Assembly: GCA_944359735.1 (NCBI GenBank)
Contig: CALVTA010000015.1
Span: forward strand, 1 to 19,165
DNA from: an uncultured Bacilli bacterium
Lineage (GTDB): Bacteria > Bacillota_I > Bacilli_A > RF39 > UBA660
Direction: 5' to 3'
Length of the DNA: 19,165 bases
Positions 1-6,930 of the stretch are shown one piece after another; the stretch's first letter is position 1, and every line of letters begins with the position of its first letter. The notes below the pieces were generated by a model. That model was not told the origin of the DNA and ran no database searches. It saw only the letters and a program-made list of their open reading frames with translations. The position numbers and the translations under genes were made by a program.

Positions 1-44
1 TTATTCATTTTAATTAAATTTAATATTTGTTCTTCTTTACTCAT
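1..44 (-). CDS. Start of an unidentified gene, cut by the window edge
   Basis: An ATG at 44-42 opens a frame that runs off the left edge (14 codons visible, beginning MSKEEQILNLIK). An AAAGGA ribosome binding site lies about ten bases upstream (53-60), and a TGATATAAT extended -10 box lies at 69-77. Together they make a real gene start likely, although the protein cannot be identified. In Bacilli prfB often follows secA, but these residues do not look like the start of release factor 2. The secA terminator at 121-158 separates it from secA, so it is a separate transcript. Confidence 0.5.
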   Translation of the reverse strand, partial: MSKEEQILNLIKMN

Positions 45-68
45 AATTTCATGTTCCTTTCAACATAC

Positions 69-98
69 ATTATATCATATTTGTTAGTTGAATGTAAC
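69..98 (-). promoter_or_regulatory. Sigma-A type promoter of the edge gene
   Basis: The minus strand has a perfect TATAAT at 74-69 preceded by TG and one base (extended -10). A weak GTTACA at the -35 position is 18 bases away. Transcription would start near 62, leaving a leader of about 18 bases with the ribosome binding site. Confidence 0.5.
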
Positions 99-120
99 AT
101 AAGAACGATATATTTTAAAT

Positions 121-158
121 ATAAAAAGAATGTTTACATAATTTTATGCAAGCATTCT
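121..158 (-). terminator. secA terminator
   Basis: On the minus strand AGAATG and CATTCT close a long hairpin whose inner arms (TTGCATAA and TTATGTAA) pair with one wobble. It is followed by TTTTTAT. The plus strand also ends in T-rich sequence, so the element may work in both directions. Confidence 0.65.
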
Positions 159-268
159 CTTATTTTTAAGGCCTTTTAAGGCATTTTTGTTTTTTTTGTA
201 AACAATTTTAATATTTTTGATTTTTTAATTGTCTATAAAACATCTTTATTCCCTTGTTTTATAAGGCC

Positions 269-2767
269 TTACGCGTTGCGACCATGACAATTCTTATACT
301 TTTTGCCCGAACCGCAAGGACATGGGTCATTTCTACCTATTTTTTTAGTTCTCTTTGGTGTTCTTTTTGTGCTCTTAACATCATTAGTTTGTTGATTCTT
401 TGCTACCTGTTTTCTTTCAATATTTTGTCTAATCTCTGCTTTTAATAAAAATACTGTAATATCTCTATCTATTTTTTGAAGCATATCATCAAATAATTCA
501 TATCCTTCTGTTGTGTAGGCTCTTAATGGATCATCTTGACCATATTGGCGAAGATAAATTCCTTCTCTTAAGTGAGACATAATGTTTATTTGTTCCATCC
601 AATAGTTATCAATAACCTGGAGTGATAAAGCTTTCTCAAATTCGTTGCTTATTTCTTCTGGAACTTCTTTTATTTTTTCTTCATACTCATTTTTAGCTTT
701 GTCATAAAGATATTCTATTATAGATTCAGAATTTCTATTTTCAAGTTCAGCTTTAGTAATATCATTTTTTAATAAGTTTTCATTAGCAAAATCTGTAATA
801 CTTTGTAATTCTTCATCTGTAATAATATTATCAATATTTCTTGATTTTACTAAGTCTGTAACATGATTGTGAACAGAATTTAATACTGTCTCATGGATCG
901 ATTCACTATCTAGAATCTCATTTCGTTTTCCATACATGATTTCTCTTTGAGTATTCATTACATCATCATATTGTAGAAGATGTTTTCTAGCATCAAAGTT
1001 ATTTCCTTCAACTCTTTTTTGGGCTGTAGATATAGCTTTAGTAAATGTTTTACTTTGAATAGCTTGGTCCCCAAAGCCAAAGTTTTTCATCATCTCTCTA
1101 ATATGTTCACTACCAAATCTAATCATTAAGTCATCTTCCATTGAGACAAAAAATTGGGTATATCCAGGATCTCCTTGACGTCCAGAACGACCTCTTAACT
1201 GATTATCAATACGGCGTGACTCATGGCGCTCTGTACCTATTACACAAAGTCCTCCTAGCTTCTTTATTTCATCTGATAATTTAATATCTGTACCACGTCC
1301 TGCCATATTAGTTGCGATAGTAACAGAACGATGTTCTCCAATTTTAGAGATAATTTCTGCTTCACGAGCATGATTTTTTGCATTTAATATTTCGTGAGGA
1401 ATATGAGCCTTCTTTAATAAATCACTGATTAATTCACTTGTTTCGATCGCAATTGTACCGATTAATACTGGTTGCCCTTTATCATAACGATTTTTTACTT
1501 CGTTAACAATAGCTTTATATTTAGCGCTTCTTGTGGCAAAAACCAAATCTGGTGCATCAATTCTAATAACTGGCTTGTTAGTTGGAATAGTAATAACATA
1601 CATATTATAGATGTCTCTAAACTCTTCTTCTTCTGTTTTTGCAGTACCTGTCATTCCTGATAATTTTTTATACATTCTAAATAAGTTTTGAAATGTTATA
1701 GTAGCTAGAGTCTTAGTTTCTTGATTAATTTGTACTCCCTCTTTGGCTTCTATAGCTTGATGTAACCCATCACTGTAAGCTCTACCCTTCATAAGACGTC
1801 CTGTAAATTGGTCAACAATTACAATTTCATTGTCTTGAACTACGTAGTCTACATCTTTTTTCATAGCATAGTTAGCACGTAGAGCTTGATTTATATAATG
1901 AACCAATGTAGCATTTTCTATTTCATATAAATTTTTAATTTTAAAAGTTTTCTCGGCTTTAGCACTACCTTCATCTGTTAAGCTAACGCTGATTGTGCTT
2001 TTACCAGTTTCATCACATATATAGTCTTCTTCCTCTTTTAAGCTTTTTGCAAACTTGTCAGCTTCAATATATAGATTGGCACTATGCATAGCCCCTCCAG
2101 AAATAATTAATGGCGTTCTTGCTTCATCAATTAGAATAGAATCCACTTCATCAACTATAGCAAAGTTTAAAGGTCTTTGAACTCTGTTTTCTTTTCTAAT
2201 TACCATATTATCTCTTAAATAATCAAAACCAATCTCGTTATTAGTAGAATATAAAATATCGCAGTTATAAGCTTCTTGTTTTTCTTTAGCTGACATTTCT
2301 CTAGTATTAACACCAACACTTAATCCTAAGAAGCGGTGAATACCTCCCATCCATTCAGCATCACGGGTAGCTAGATATTCATTAACAGTTATAATATGGA
2401 CTCCTTTACCTTCTAATGCATTTAAATAAGCAGGCAAAACACAGGTTAAAGTTTTACCCTCTCCTGTTTTCATTTCAGCAATATTACCATAATGAATAGC
2501 TAAAGCACCTAGTATTTGAACATAAAAAGGTTTTTCTCCAATAACACGATAAGCAGCCTCTCTTGCAACAGCAAAAGCCTCTATTAAAATATCTTCTAAT
2601 GTTTCGTCCTTACTTAACCTTTTTTTAAACTCTGCTGTTTTATTTTTTAGTTCATCATCACTTAACTTTTGCATTTTTTCATCTAAAGCAACAATTTTAT
2701 CTGCTTGCTCACTAATTTTTTTTAATTCTTTATATTCATGGTCAAATAGTTTTGTAAATAATCCCAT
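269..2767 (-). CDS. secA: Protein translocase ATPase SecA
   Basis: SecA is the motor that pushes unfolded preproteins through the SecYEG channel. The 832-residue product has the whole family architecture. Walker A GEGKT lies near residue 103, and Walker B with the DEVDSILIDEARTPLI stretch near 205. GMTGTA comes next, then the second motor domain with NMAGRGTDI and QLRGRSGRQGDPG. The helical scaffold follows, and a C-terminal zinc tail has CPCGSGKKYKNCH. The upstream in-frame ATG at 2776 directly touches the AAGGAG motif. The ATG at 2767 (MGLFTKLFD) lies nine bases behind it and matches the usual SecA N-terminus, so I use 2767. The gene appears monocistronic. The retained zinc tail suggests SecB-independent lipid or ribosome contact as in other Bacilli (inference). 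Confidence 0.97.
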   Translation of the reverse strand: MGLFTKLFDHEYKELKKISEQADKIVALDEKMQKLSDDELKNKTAEFKKRLSKDETLEDILIEAFAVAREAAYRVIGEKPFYVQILGALAIHYGNIAEMKTGEGKTLTCVLPAYLNALEGKGVHIITVNEYLATRDAEWMGGIHRFLGLSVGVNTREMSAKEKQEAYNCDILYSTNNEIGFDYLRDNMVIRKENRVQRPLNFAIVDEVDSILIDEARTPLIISGGAMHSANLYIEADKFAKSLKEEEDYICDETGKSTISVSLTDEGSAKAEKTFKIKNLYEIENATLVHYINQALRANYAMKKDVDYVVQDNEIVIVDQFTGRLMKGRAYSDGLHQAIEAKEGVQINQETKTLATITFQNLFRMYKKLSGMTGTAKTEEEEFRDIYNMYVITIPTNKPVIRIDAPDLVFATRSAKYKAIVNEVKNRYDKGQPVLIGTIAIETSELISDLLKKAHIPHEILNAKNHAREAEIISKIGEHRSVTIATNMAGRGTDIKLSDEIKKLGGLCVIGTERHESRRIDNQLRGRSGRQGDPGYTQFFVSMEDDLMIRFGSEHIREMMKNFGFGDQAIQSKTFTKAISTAQKRVEGNNFDARKHLLQYDDVMNTQREIMYGKRNEILDSESIHETVLNSVHNHVTDLVKSRNIDNIITDEELQSITDFANENLLKNDITKAELENRNSESIIEYLYDKAKNEYEEKIKEVPEEISNEFEKALSLQVIDNYWMEQINIMSHLREGIYLRQYGQDDPLRAYTTEGYELFDDMLQKIDRDITVFLLKAEIRQNIERKQVAKNQQTNDVKSTKRTPKRTKKIGRNDPCPCGSGKKYKNCHGRNA

Positions 2768-2791
2768 TATTAACATCTCCTTGTATATATT

Positions 2792-2820
2792 ATTGTAACA
2801 AAAAATTAAAGTAATAAAAA
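2792..2820 (-). promoter_or_regulatory. Possible secA promoter
   Basis: An extended -10 box, TG-T-TACAAT, lies at 2797-2792 on the minus strand, with only a weak T-rich -35 (TTTTTA) 17 bases upstream. It would give a leader of about 20 bases that carries the AAGGAG site. The rest of the 2821-2940 stretch is plain AT-rich sequence with nothing I recognise. Confidence 0.35.
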
Positions 2821-2939
2821 GGTTTTGGTAATATTTTCTCGATTTTTCTGTTGTTTTTAAAATCTTATAATAAATAAATGTGATTTAATTTTATTAATAA
2901 CATTTATTCTTGCTTAATTTGTTTATTAATATTTTCTCA

Positions 2940-2980
2940 TTAAAATAAAGAAGGACAGTTTAATGCTATCCTTCTTTATT
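2940..2980 (-). terminator. hpf terminator
   Basis: On the minus strand a perfect 12-base stem AATAAAGAAGGA / TCCTTCTTTATT closes a loop of about 13 bases and is followed by TTTTAA. The stem starts inside the last hpf codons and includes the stop codon. Confidence 0.85.
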
Positions 2981-3503
2981 CAGTTTCTATTATACCGTAG
3001 CCACCGTTTTTTCTCTTATAAACAACCGCTTCTTTATTAGTATCTATATTTTTGAATAAATAGAACTCATGCCCTAATAACTCAAGTTGAAGAATTGCCT
3101 CTTCTTCATCCATTGGCTTCACTTCTATTTTTTTTCTTTTAATAGCGTTATTTTCTTCATATTCTTCTTCTTCAATATCAATTATACTAAAGTCTAGTCT
3201 TGTTTTACTTTCTTTAGCTTTGATTTTAGTCTTATTTTTTCTTATCTGACGTTCCATTACATCAATCGCTTTATCAACTGCTGCATAAAAATCATCTTGA
3301 GTCTCTTCAGATCTGATAATAAAATTGTGAAGTGGAATTGTAATTTCAACGGTTTGAAAATGTCCTTTAACTTTTACAACTACGTTAGCACGTACATCCT
3401 CACTTTTTTCTAGATATTTTTCTAGTTTTTTTAACTTTTCGTTAATGTAGTCTTTCATAGCATTCGTTACTTCTATTTTGTCACCACGAATAATTATTTC
3501 CAT
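2976..3503 (-). CDS. hpf: Long-form ribosome hibernation promotion factor HPF
   Basis: HPF binds the 30S decoding region in stationary phase; the long form also pairs two ribosomes into 100S dimers. The 175 residues show the N-terminal YfiA/HPF domain (about 1-95, starting MEIIIRGDKIEVTNAMKDYI) and a charged linker (about 96-118). The dimerising C-terminal domain follows (about 119-175, EEAILQLELLGHEFYLFKN then VVYKRKNGGYGIIE). Length and ending are those of long HPF. AGGAAGGTGAT precedes the ATG. It is next to secA, as in Bacillus (hpf-secA-prfB), but has its own promoter and terminator. Confidence 0.96.
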   Translation of the reverse strand: MEIIIRGDKIEVTNAMKDYINEKLKKLEKYLEKSEDVRANVVVKVKGHFQTVEITIPLHNFIIRSEETQDDFYAAVDKAIDVMERQIRKNKTKIKAKESKTRLDFSIIDIEEEEYEENNAIKRKKIEVKPMDEEEAILQLELLGHEFYLFKNIDTNKEAVVYKRKNGGYGIIETE

Positions 3504-3524
3504 ATTATCACCTTCCTTATGTTT

Positions 3525-3553
3525 AATATATCATAAAGAGAAGAAAAAACCAA
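3525..3553 (-). promoter_or_regulatory. Probable hpf promoter
   Basis: Minus strand TTGGTT (3553-3548), a 17-base spacer, then TATATT (3530-3525) preceded by TGA, an extended -10. The -35 box lies inside the csp terminator, so the two elements are interlocked. Start would be near 3518. Confidence 0.5.
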
Positions 3554-3573
3554 CTATTTTGATAAAGCTGGTT
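3543..3573 (-). terminator. csp terminator
   Basis: Minus strand AACCAGC / GTTGGTT stem (one G-U pair) with a 12-base loop, followed by TTTTTTC. The left arm is formed by the last csp codons, so the stop codon lies in the hairpin. Confidence 0.8.
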
Positions 3574-3772
3574 CTTTTATTGGTGTAACATCAACTGCTT
3601 GGTATCCCTTACTAGTTTCAAGCAATGTAAATTCTACATATTGACCTTCAACTAAAGTCTTATAGCCCTCACAATTAATTGTTGAATAATGAACAAAAAT
3701 GTCTTCATTTTCTTTGTACTCAATAAAACCATATCCTTTTTCATTATTAAACCATTTTACTTTTCCAATCAC
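3554..3772 (-). CDS. Cold-shock protein (CspA family RNA chaperone)
   Basis: The protein is a single OB-fold that binds single-stranded RNA and DNA and melts mRNA structure. Both nucleic-acid motifs are present: RNP1 KGYGFI at residues 12-17 and RNP2 DIFVHYS at 24-30, after the classic start MIGKVKWFN. I choose the GTG at 3772 (72 aa). It sits eight bases behind GGAGG (3785-3781), whereas the in-frame GTG at 3787 overlaps that site and would add five residues before the conserved start. The gene is monocistronic, with its own terminator and a structured leader. Which Csp paralogue it is cannot be told from one copy. Confidence 0.93.
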   Translation of the reverse strand: MIGKVKWFNNEKGYGFIEYKENEDIFVHYSTINCEGYKTLVEGQYVEFTLLETSKGYQAVDVTPIKEPALSK

Positions 3773-3835
3773 TAGGCTCACCTCCACATCTTTTTATTCA
3801 TCTCCGGTGCCTACAACTTTTTTCAAACGATGTGG
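3773..3835 (-). promoter_or_regulatory. csp leader with two competing RNA pairings at the ribosome binding site
   Basis: In the minus-strand leader, CCACATC (3835-3829) is perfectly complementary to GATGTGG (3790-3784), whose final GG begins the ribosome binding site. TAGGCACC (3813-3806) can pair with GGTGAGCCTA (3782-3773), apart from a two-base bulge; this covers the end of that site and the bases just before the GTG. The two helices interleave, so they form a pseudoknot or exclude each other. Cold-shock leaders that act as thermosensors are known (E. coli cspA); that this one does so is inference. Confidence 0.45.
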
Positions 3836-3839
3836 TCTC

Positions 3840-3848
3840 ATTATATCA
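3840..3848 (-). promoter_or_regulatory. Extended -10 of the csp promoter
   Basis: Minus strand TGATATAAT is a perfect extended -10 box with no convincing -35 behind it. It predicts a start near 3833 and a leader of about 60 bases. A second candidate, TTGACA at 3931-3926, has no good -10 partner. Confidence 0.45.
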
Positions 3849-3935
3849 ATATGATTTTTATTATTGTGGAGTTTGCTGTTAATTGCTGTTTTTTGTCCTT
3901 TATCGGTAATCTCTATAAAGAAAAATGTCAAAATT

Positions 3936-3972
3936 ACAGTTAATAGTCTAAATAATACTTTTAACAGTTTTT
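3936..3972 (+). promoter_or_regulatory. Candidate LytTR (AgrA-type) binding repeats upstream of agrB
   Basis: ACAGTTAAT at 3936-3944 fits the nine-base half-site known for staphylococcal AgrA. Exactly 12 bases later ACTTTTAAC (3957-3965) is a poor second copy, overlapped by ACAGTTTTT (3964-3972), which is a good copy at a wider spacing. The block ends just before a -35 region that is itself very weak, as expected for an activated promoter. Further GCTGTTAAT-like repeats lie near 3871-3890. Binding is inference. Confidence 0.4.
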
Positions 3973-3974
3973 AT

Positions 3975-4003
3975 ATTTTTTTAGAAATTTCAAGGGTTAT
4001 AAT
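3975..4003 (+). promoter_or_regulatory. agrBD promoter
   Basis: Perfect TATAAT at 3998-4003 with an unrecognisable -35 (ATTTTT at 3975-3980). Transcription would start near 4010, just before the AGGAGG site at 4015-4020. Confidence 0.55.
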
Positions 4004-4024
4004 GCTTTTAGCATAGGAGGAAGT

Positions 4025-4618
4025 ATGAAAGAAGTGTTTTTAAATCATACTATAAATTTTATTGCTAGTAATCAAAAAAAATTAAGTGAGGAAGAAAAAG
4101 AAAAGTTATCTTATGGGTTAGAGGGACTTTATCTATCAATAACTAAGTTAATAATAATTTTTCTTATAGCTTTAGTGCTTGGTTTTATTAAAGAGTTCTT
4201 CATTACCTTAATACTTTTTAATATTATTAGGTTTCCTGGTTTTGGTTTTCATGCAAGTAAGTCTATAGTTTGTTTAATTTCAAGTACTATTTTAATTTTA
4301 GGATTGCCTTATCTATTTACAAGGATTGAGGTAGGACCTATAGTTAAAATAATTCTATGTTTTATATCAGTTGTAACATTTATATTATGTGCTCCTGCTG
4401 ATACTTGGAAAAGGCCTCTTACTAATAAAAGAAAAAGAATTATTAGAAAAGTATGTGCTTGTAGTTTAGCTATTTTATATAGTGTTATTATTATCTATTT
4501 TGATGGTAAAGAATTCAGCAATTTATTTCTTGCAGCACTTGTAATTGAAGCTGTTTTGGTATCTCCTTTGTTGTACTTAATATTTAAGGAACCATATCGA
4601 AATTATAAAAAGGTTTAA
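4025..4618 (+). CDS. agrB: AgrB-type peptide-processing membrane protease
   Basis: AgrB removes the acidic C-terminal tail of AgrD and closes the thiolactone ring of the autoinducing peptide at the membrane. The 197-residue product has an amphipathic N-terminus and about five or six hydrophobic segments. It carries the catalytic pair of the family: His76 in PGFGFHASKS and Cys83 seven residues later (IVCLISS). The APADTWKRPL motif (123-132) matches the conserved APA-x-x-x-x-x-P loop of AgrB. AGGAGG lies four bases before the ATG, somewhat close. It is the first gene of a two-gene plus-strand unit with agrD, in an otherwise minus-strand region. Length and motifs are complete, with no sign of decay. 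Confidence 0.93.
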   Translation: MKEVFLNHTINFIASNQKKLSEEEKEKLSYGLEGLYLSITKLIIIFLIALVLGFIKEFFITLILFNIIRFPGFGFHASKSIVCLISSTILILGLPYLFTRIEVGPIVKIILCFISVVTFILCAPADTWKRPLTNKRKRIIRKVCACSLAILYSVIIIYFDGKEFSNLFLAALVIEAVLVSPLLYLIFKEPYRNYKKV

Positions 4619-4634
4619 ACATTTAATGTTTAAA
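4614..4634 (+). repeat. Perfect inverted repeat between agrB and agrD
   Basis: TTTAAACAT and ATGTTTAAA form a nine-base stem with a TTA loop, overlapping the agrB stop codon. There is no U-run after it, so it is not an ordinary terminator. It may protect or be cut in the mRNA, setting agrD level relative to agrB (inference). Confidence 0.55.
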
Positions 4635-4666
4635 TAAATAATAGTAAAGAAAGGGTGGGCAGTAAG

Positions 4667-4786
4667 ATGAAAAAAAGAATGGCTAGTATTTTAGCTGCAG
4701 TTGCAATGTTAGCTACTGCGAGTGCTAGTGTTGGATGTGCTTGGTGGTGTGCAGATGAACCAAAAGCACTAAAAAACATGGATTAA
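4667..4786 (+). CDS. agrD: AgrD-type autoinducing peptide precursor
   Basis: This 39-residue ORF directly follows agrB. It has the three parts of AgrD: a basic, Ala/Met-rich hydrophobic leader (residues 1-23, MKKRMASILAAVAMLATAS), a Cys-containing core (GCAWWCA, 23-29), and an acidic tail DEPKALKNMD. The tail resembles the EEPKSLRDE-type tails of clostridial AgrD and the PKEL tail of the staphylococcal form, both recalled from knowledge. By analogy with clostridial precursors the signal is a five-residue ring, Cys24-Ala-Trp-Trp-Cys28. A second cysteine at the ring-closing position is unusual. The ribosome binding site is a modest AAAGGGTGG with about nine bases to the ATG. A strong terminator follows at once. 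Confidence 0.88.
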   Translation: MKKRMASILAAVAMLATASASVGCAWWCADEPKALKNMD

Positions 4787-4818
4787 AAATTCGTAATTTA
4801 CGAATTTTTATTTTTTTA
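4785..4818. terminator. Bidirectional terminator between agrD and the agr kinase
   Basis: Perfect 11-base stem AAAAATTCGTA / TACGAATTTTT with an ATT loop. On the plus strand it runs into ATTTTTTT and ends the agrBD transcript. On the minus strand it runs into TTTTTAATC and ends the kinase transcript. It overlaps both stop codons. Confidence 0.85.
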
Positions 4819-6117
4819 TATGCTTGCATTATCTTTTACAATTAATTTTTGGATGAAATAATCATTTAAATAAGTTTTATTTGTTTCTAATTGTTTTGAG
4901 TTTTTAATAATTTTATCAACAAAATATAATCCTTTGCCTCGATTTTTTCCTTTAGTACTAAAACCTTTTTCTAACATCTTATCTATTGCTATTAAATTAT
5001 TACATGAATTTGATATCACAAAATTTATATTTTTATTAGTTTCATAAATTTCGACTGTTACTATTTTCTTTTTAGTATTTATCGCTGCTTCTATTGAATT
5101 ATCAATGTATATTCCTAAAGCTATACAAATATCTTCAATTAAATTTCTATCTAATTTAGATAGTTTACTTTTTATTTTTGGACTAACATCTATATAAAAG
5201 TTAATTTTTTCGTTTTTAGCAACAGCTATTTTATAATATAACAGACCTTTTAAACCACCGTTAGGTAAATCTTTTAAGATTTCTATATATTGTTGATCTA
5301 CTATTATACTCATATTTAACATTTTATCTATTTTTTCTTTTATTTCATCTTTATCTGTTAAATCCCTGATAATTGATAAATTATTTTTTAGTTCATGTCT
5401 ATATAATTGTTCGTTATCAATCCAATCTTCAAATGTTTGTATATAATTAAAAATTATATTGTATTCATTTTTTAACTTATCATAATTGTTTCTTTCATTG
5501 ATGTATATATAATATAGTATAAAAAACATTATCATACTTATAAATGTTATTACATATTGAGTATTAATTTTAAATATTGTGGTTACATTATAATAAAGTA
5601 ACATCATAACAATTACTATCATAATAGTAAAAAATACGCTTTTAATTTTATTATTTCCTTCAATCTTCTCTATAAATTTTCTAATGATTGATGCTAGGTT
5701 ATTATTTTTGGTTATTAGGATACACATTATAAAAACGATTAGATTATTTGCAATATTAAGTGCTATGTTATTTCTCATCTGATAATATGTAAAAATTTTT
5801 GTTTCTATCGTTGTTATTAATATATCAGAAAATGCTGTTAACAACATGACAAAACCACATAATAAAATTGAACTAACTATACCTATATCAAACAGATATT
5901 TAAAAGTAATTGCCATTAAAACATATACCAAAGTAGTTAATATAAGTGTATAATCAGTCTGATGGAAAATAACAGTTGGAATAGAGACAATGATTAAGCT
6001 TAATATTATTTTTACTTTTTTTATCTGACAGTTTTTTCCCAAGATATTTTTAGCTGTTATATATCCTGTAGCAGCCATAATGATACCTATTATTATTTTA
6101 GTTGCTATTGGTAACAT
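4816..6117 (-). CDS. agrC: AgrC-like sensor histidine kinase (GHKL family)
   Basis: This is the probable receptor for the AgrD-derived peptide. The first 205 residues hold about seven hydrophobic helices, as in peptide-sensing kinases of the AgrC/ComD type. The phospho-acceptor is His241 in YRHELKNNLSIIRDL. The GHKL ATPase follows with an N-box at N340 (IDNSIEAA) and a G-box GFSTKGKNRGKGLYFV (385-400). At 433 residues it has the family's usual length. The ATG overlaps the last 20 bases of the response regulator gene and has AAGGAG ten bases upstream, so translation is coupled. It ends convergently with agrD, 30 bases away. The ligand assignment rests on this neighbourhood. Confidence 0.88.
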   Translation of the reverse strand: MLPIATKIIIGIIMAATGYITAKNILGKNCQIKKVKIILSLIIVSIPTVIFHQTDYTLILTTLVYVLMAITFKYLFDIGIVSSILLCGFVMLLTAFSDILITTIETKIFTYYQMRNNIALNIANNLIVFIMCILITKNNNLASIIRKFIEKIEGNNKIKSVFFTIMIVIVMMLLYYNVTTIFKINTQYVITFISMIMFFILYYIYINERNNYDKLKNEYNIIFNYIQTFEDWIDNEQLYRHELKNNLSIIRDLTDKDEIKEKIDKMLNMSIIVDQQYIEILKDLPNGGLKGLLYYKIAVAKNEKINFYIDVSPKIKSKLSKLDRNLIEDICIALGIYIDNSIEAAINTKKKIVTVEIYETNKNINFVISNSCNNLIAIDKMLEKGFSTKGKNRGKGLYFVDKIIKNSKQLETNKTYLNDYFIQKLIVKDNASI

Positions 6118-6829
6118 ATTCTATCAACTCCTTTTTACCTGCTCTAGATATCAAGTTTGTACTCATCCCATTTTCAAATAGTACTTCATTTTCTTTAGTA
6201 TCGTACTTTCTTATTTTATCAGTATTTAAAATTAAACTTTTATGTACTTTTAAAAATCTTCTATCTAGATGTTTAGAAATAGCATTTAAAGTAAATGGAG
6301 CTTTAAAAGTTCCATAAGTTGTATGAATTATACATCTTTTGCTGTCTTGTTCTTTTTCTATAAAAATAATATTCTTTAATTCTATTTTATATAGAGTATA
6401 ATTATATTCATAACTAAGGCATTTTTCTCTACTATTATATTGTTTATAGATTATCTTTAATGTTTCTTTTAACTTTGATTTGCAATTATCAAACTTACTA
6501 ATAAAATCTAAAAGATATAATCTATTTGATAAAGCTTCATATCTATACTCTGCAAAAGCTGTAACTATTATTATGATAGAAGTCCAGTCGTCTAATACTT
6601 CTCTTATAAATCTTGCTGCATCTAGACCTGAGCCATTTTTAGTTTTAATATCAAAGAAATACACTTTGAAACCGAGTTCCTTTTTAGCGAGAGATTCAAA
6701 CTCTTCTTCATAACTTTCACACTCATACTTCTTATATTCAATATCATAATTCATCATAAATTTATCAATCTCGCCTTTTATTAGATCTCTGAATTCTTTT
6801 TCATCATCACATATAATAAAATTTAGCAC
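6098..6829 (-). CDS. agrA: AgrA-like LytTR response regulator
   Basis: The partner of the downstream kinase. The receiver domain (about 1-125) has the acidic pair D8-D9, the phospho-acceptor Asp60 (VYFFDIKTKNGSGLDAARFI), Thr in IVTAF and the conserved Lys near 113. The LytTR DNA-binding domain (about 140-240) has IIFIEKEQ, FLKVHKSLILN and RAGKKEL. It starts at a GTG with GGAGGAGG about 8-11 bases upstream. Placed first in the two-component operon with agrC overlapping. Its likely target is the repeat block upstream of agrB. Members of this family also control competence or bacteriocin genes, but an adjacent agrBD favours the Agr role. Confidence 0.9.
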   Translation of the reverse strand: MLNFIICDDEKEFRDLIKGEIDKFMMNYDIEYKKYECESYEEEFESLAKKELGFKVYFFDIKTKNGSGLDAARFIREVLDDWTSIIIIVTAFAEYRYEALSNRLYLLDFISKFDNCKSKLKETLKIIYKQYNSREKCLSYEYNYTLYKIELKNIIFIEKEQDSKRCIIHTTYGTFKAPFTLNAISKHLDRRFLKVHKSLILNTDKIRKYDTKENEVLFENGMSTNLISRAGKKELIEYVTNSN

Positions 6830-6870
6830 TATTACCTCCTCCTTTTACATACACCCTTAAATTTTACCAT

Positions 6871-6899
6871 ATATTTCCATTTTATATGATTTTTGTCAA
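6871..6899 (-). promoter_or_regulatory. Promoter of the agrA-agrC operon
   Basis: Minus strand perfect TTGACA (6899-6894), 17-base spacer, then a weak AAATAT at the -10 position (6876-6871). The -35 box abuts the U-run of the tagO terminator. The weak -10 suggests low basal output. Confidence 0.45.
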
Positions 6900-6930
6900 A
6901 AAAAAATAGTAGTTATTTAACTCTATTTTT
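6898..6930 (-). terminator. tagO terminator
   Basis: Minus strand AAAAATAG / CTATTTTT outer stem with a GTTA / TAAC inner stem, followed by a run of T; it includes the tagO stop codon. AT-rich but long. Confidence 0.6.

Noticed and set aside
171..197. Plus-strand palindrome GCCTTTTAAGGC followed by a long T-run, like a terminator
   Set aside because: No gene on the plus strand leads into it, the loop is too tight unless pairs open, and the hairpin at 121-158 explains secA termination better.
254..445. 63-codon plus-strand ORF over the secA end, and similar plus-strand ORFs elsewhere opposite coding genes
   Set aside because: They lie antisense to well-recognised genes, lack ribosome binding sites, and have no family motifs.
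3926..3931. Minus-strand TTGACA as the csp -35 box
   Set aside because: At 17 bases it faces TACCGA, a poor -10; the extended TGATATAAT at 3848-3840 is a better candidate.
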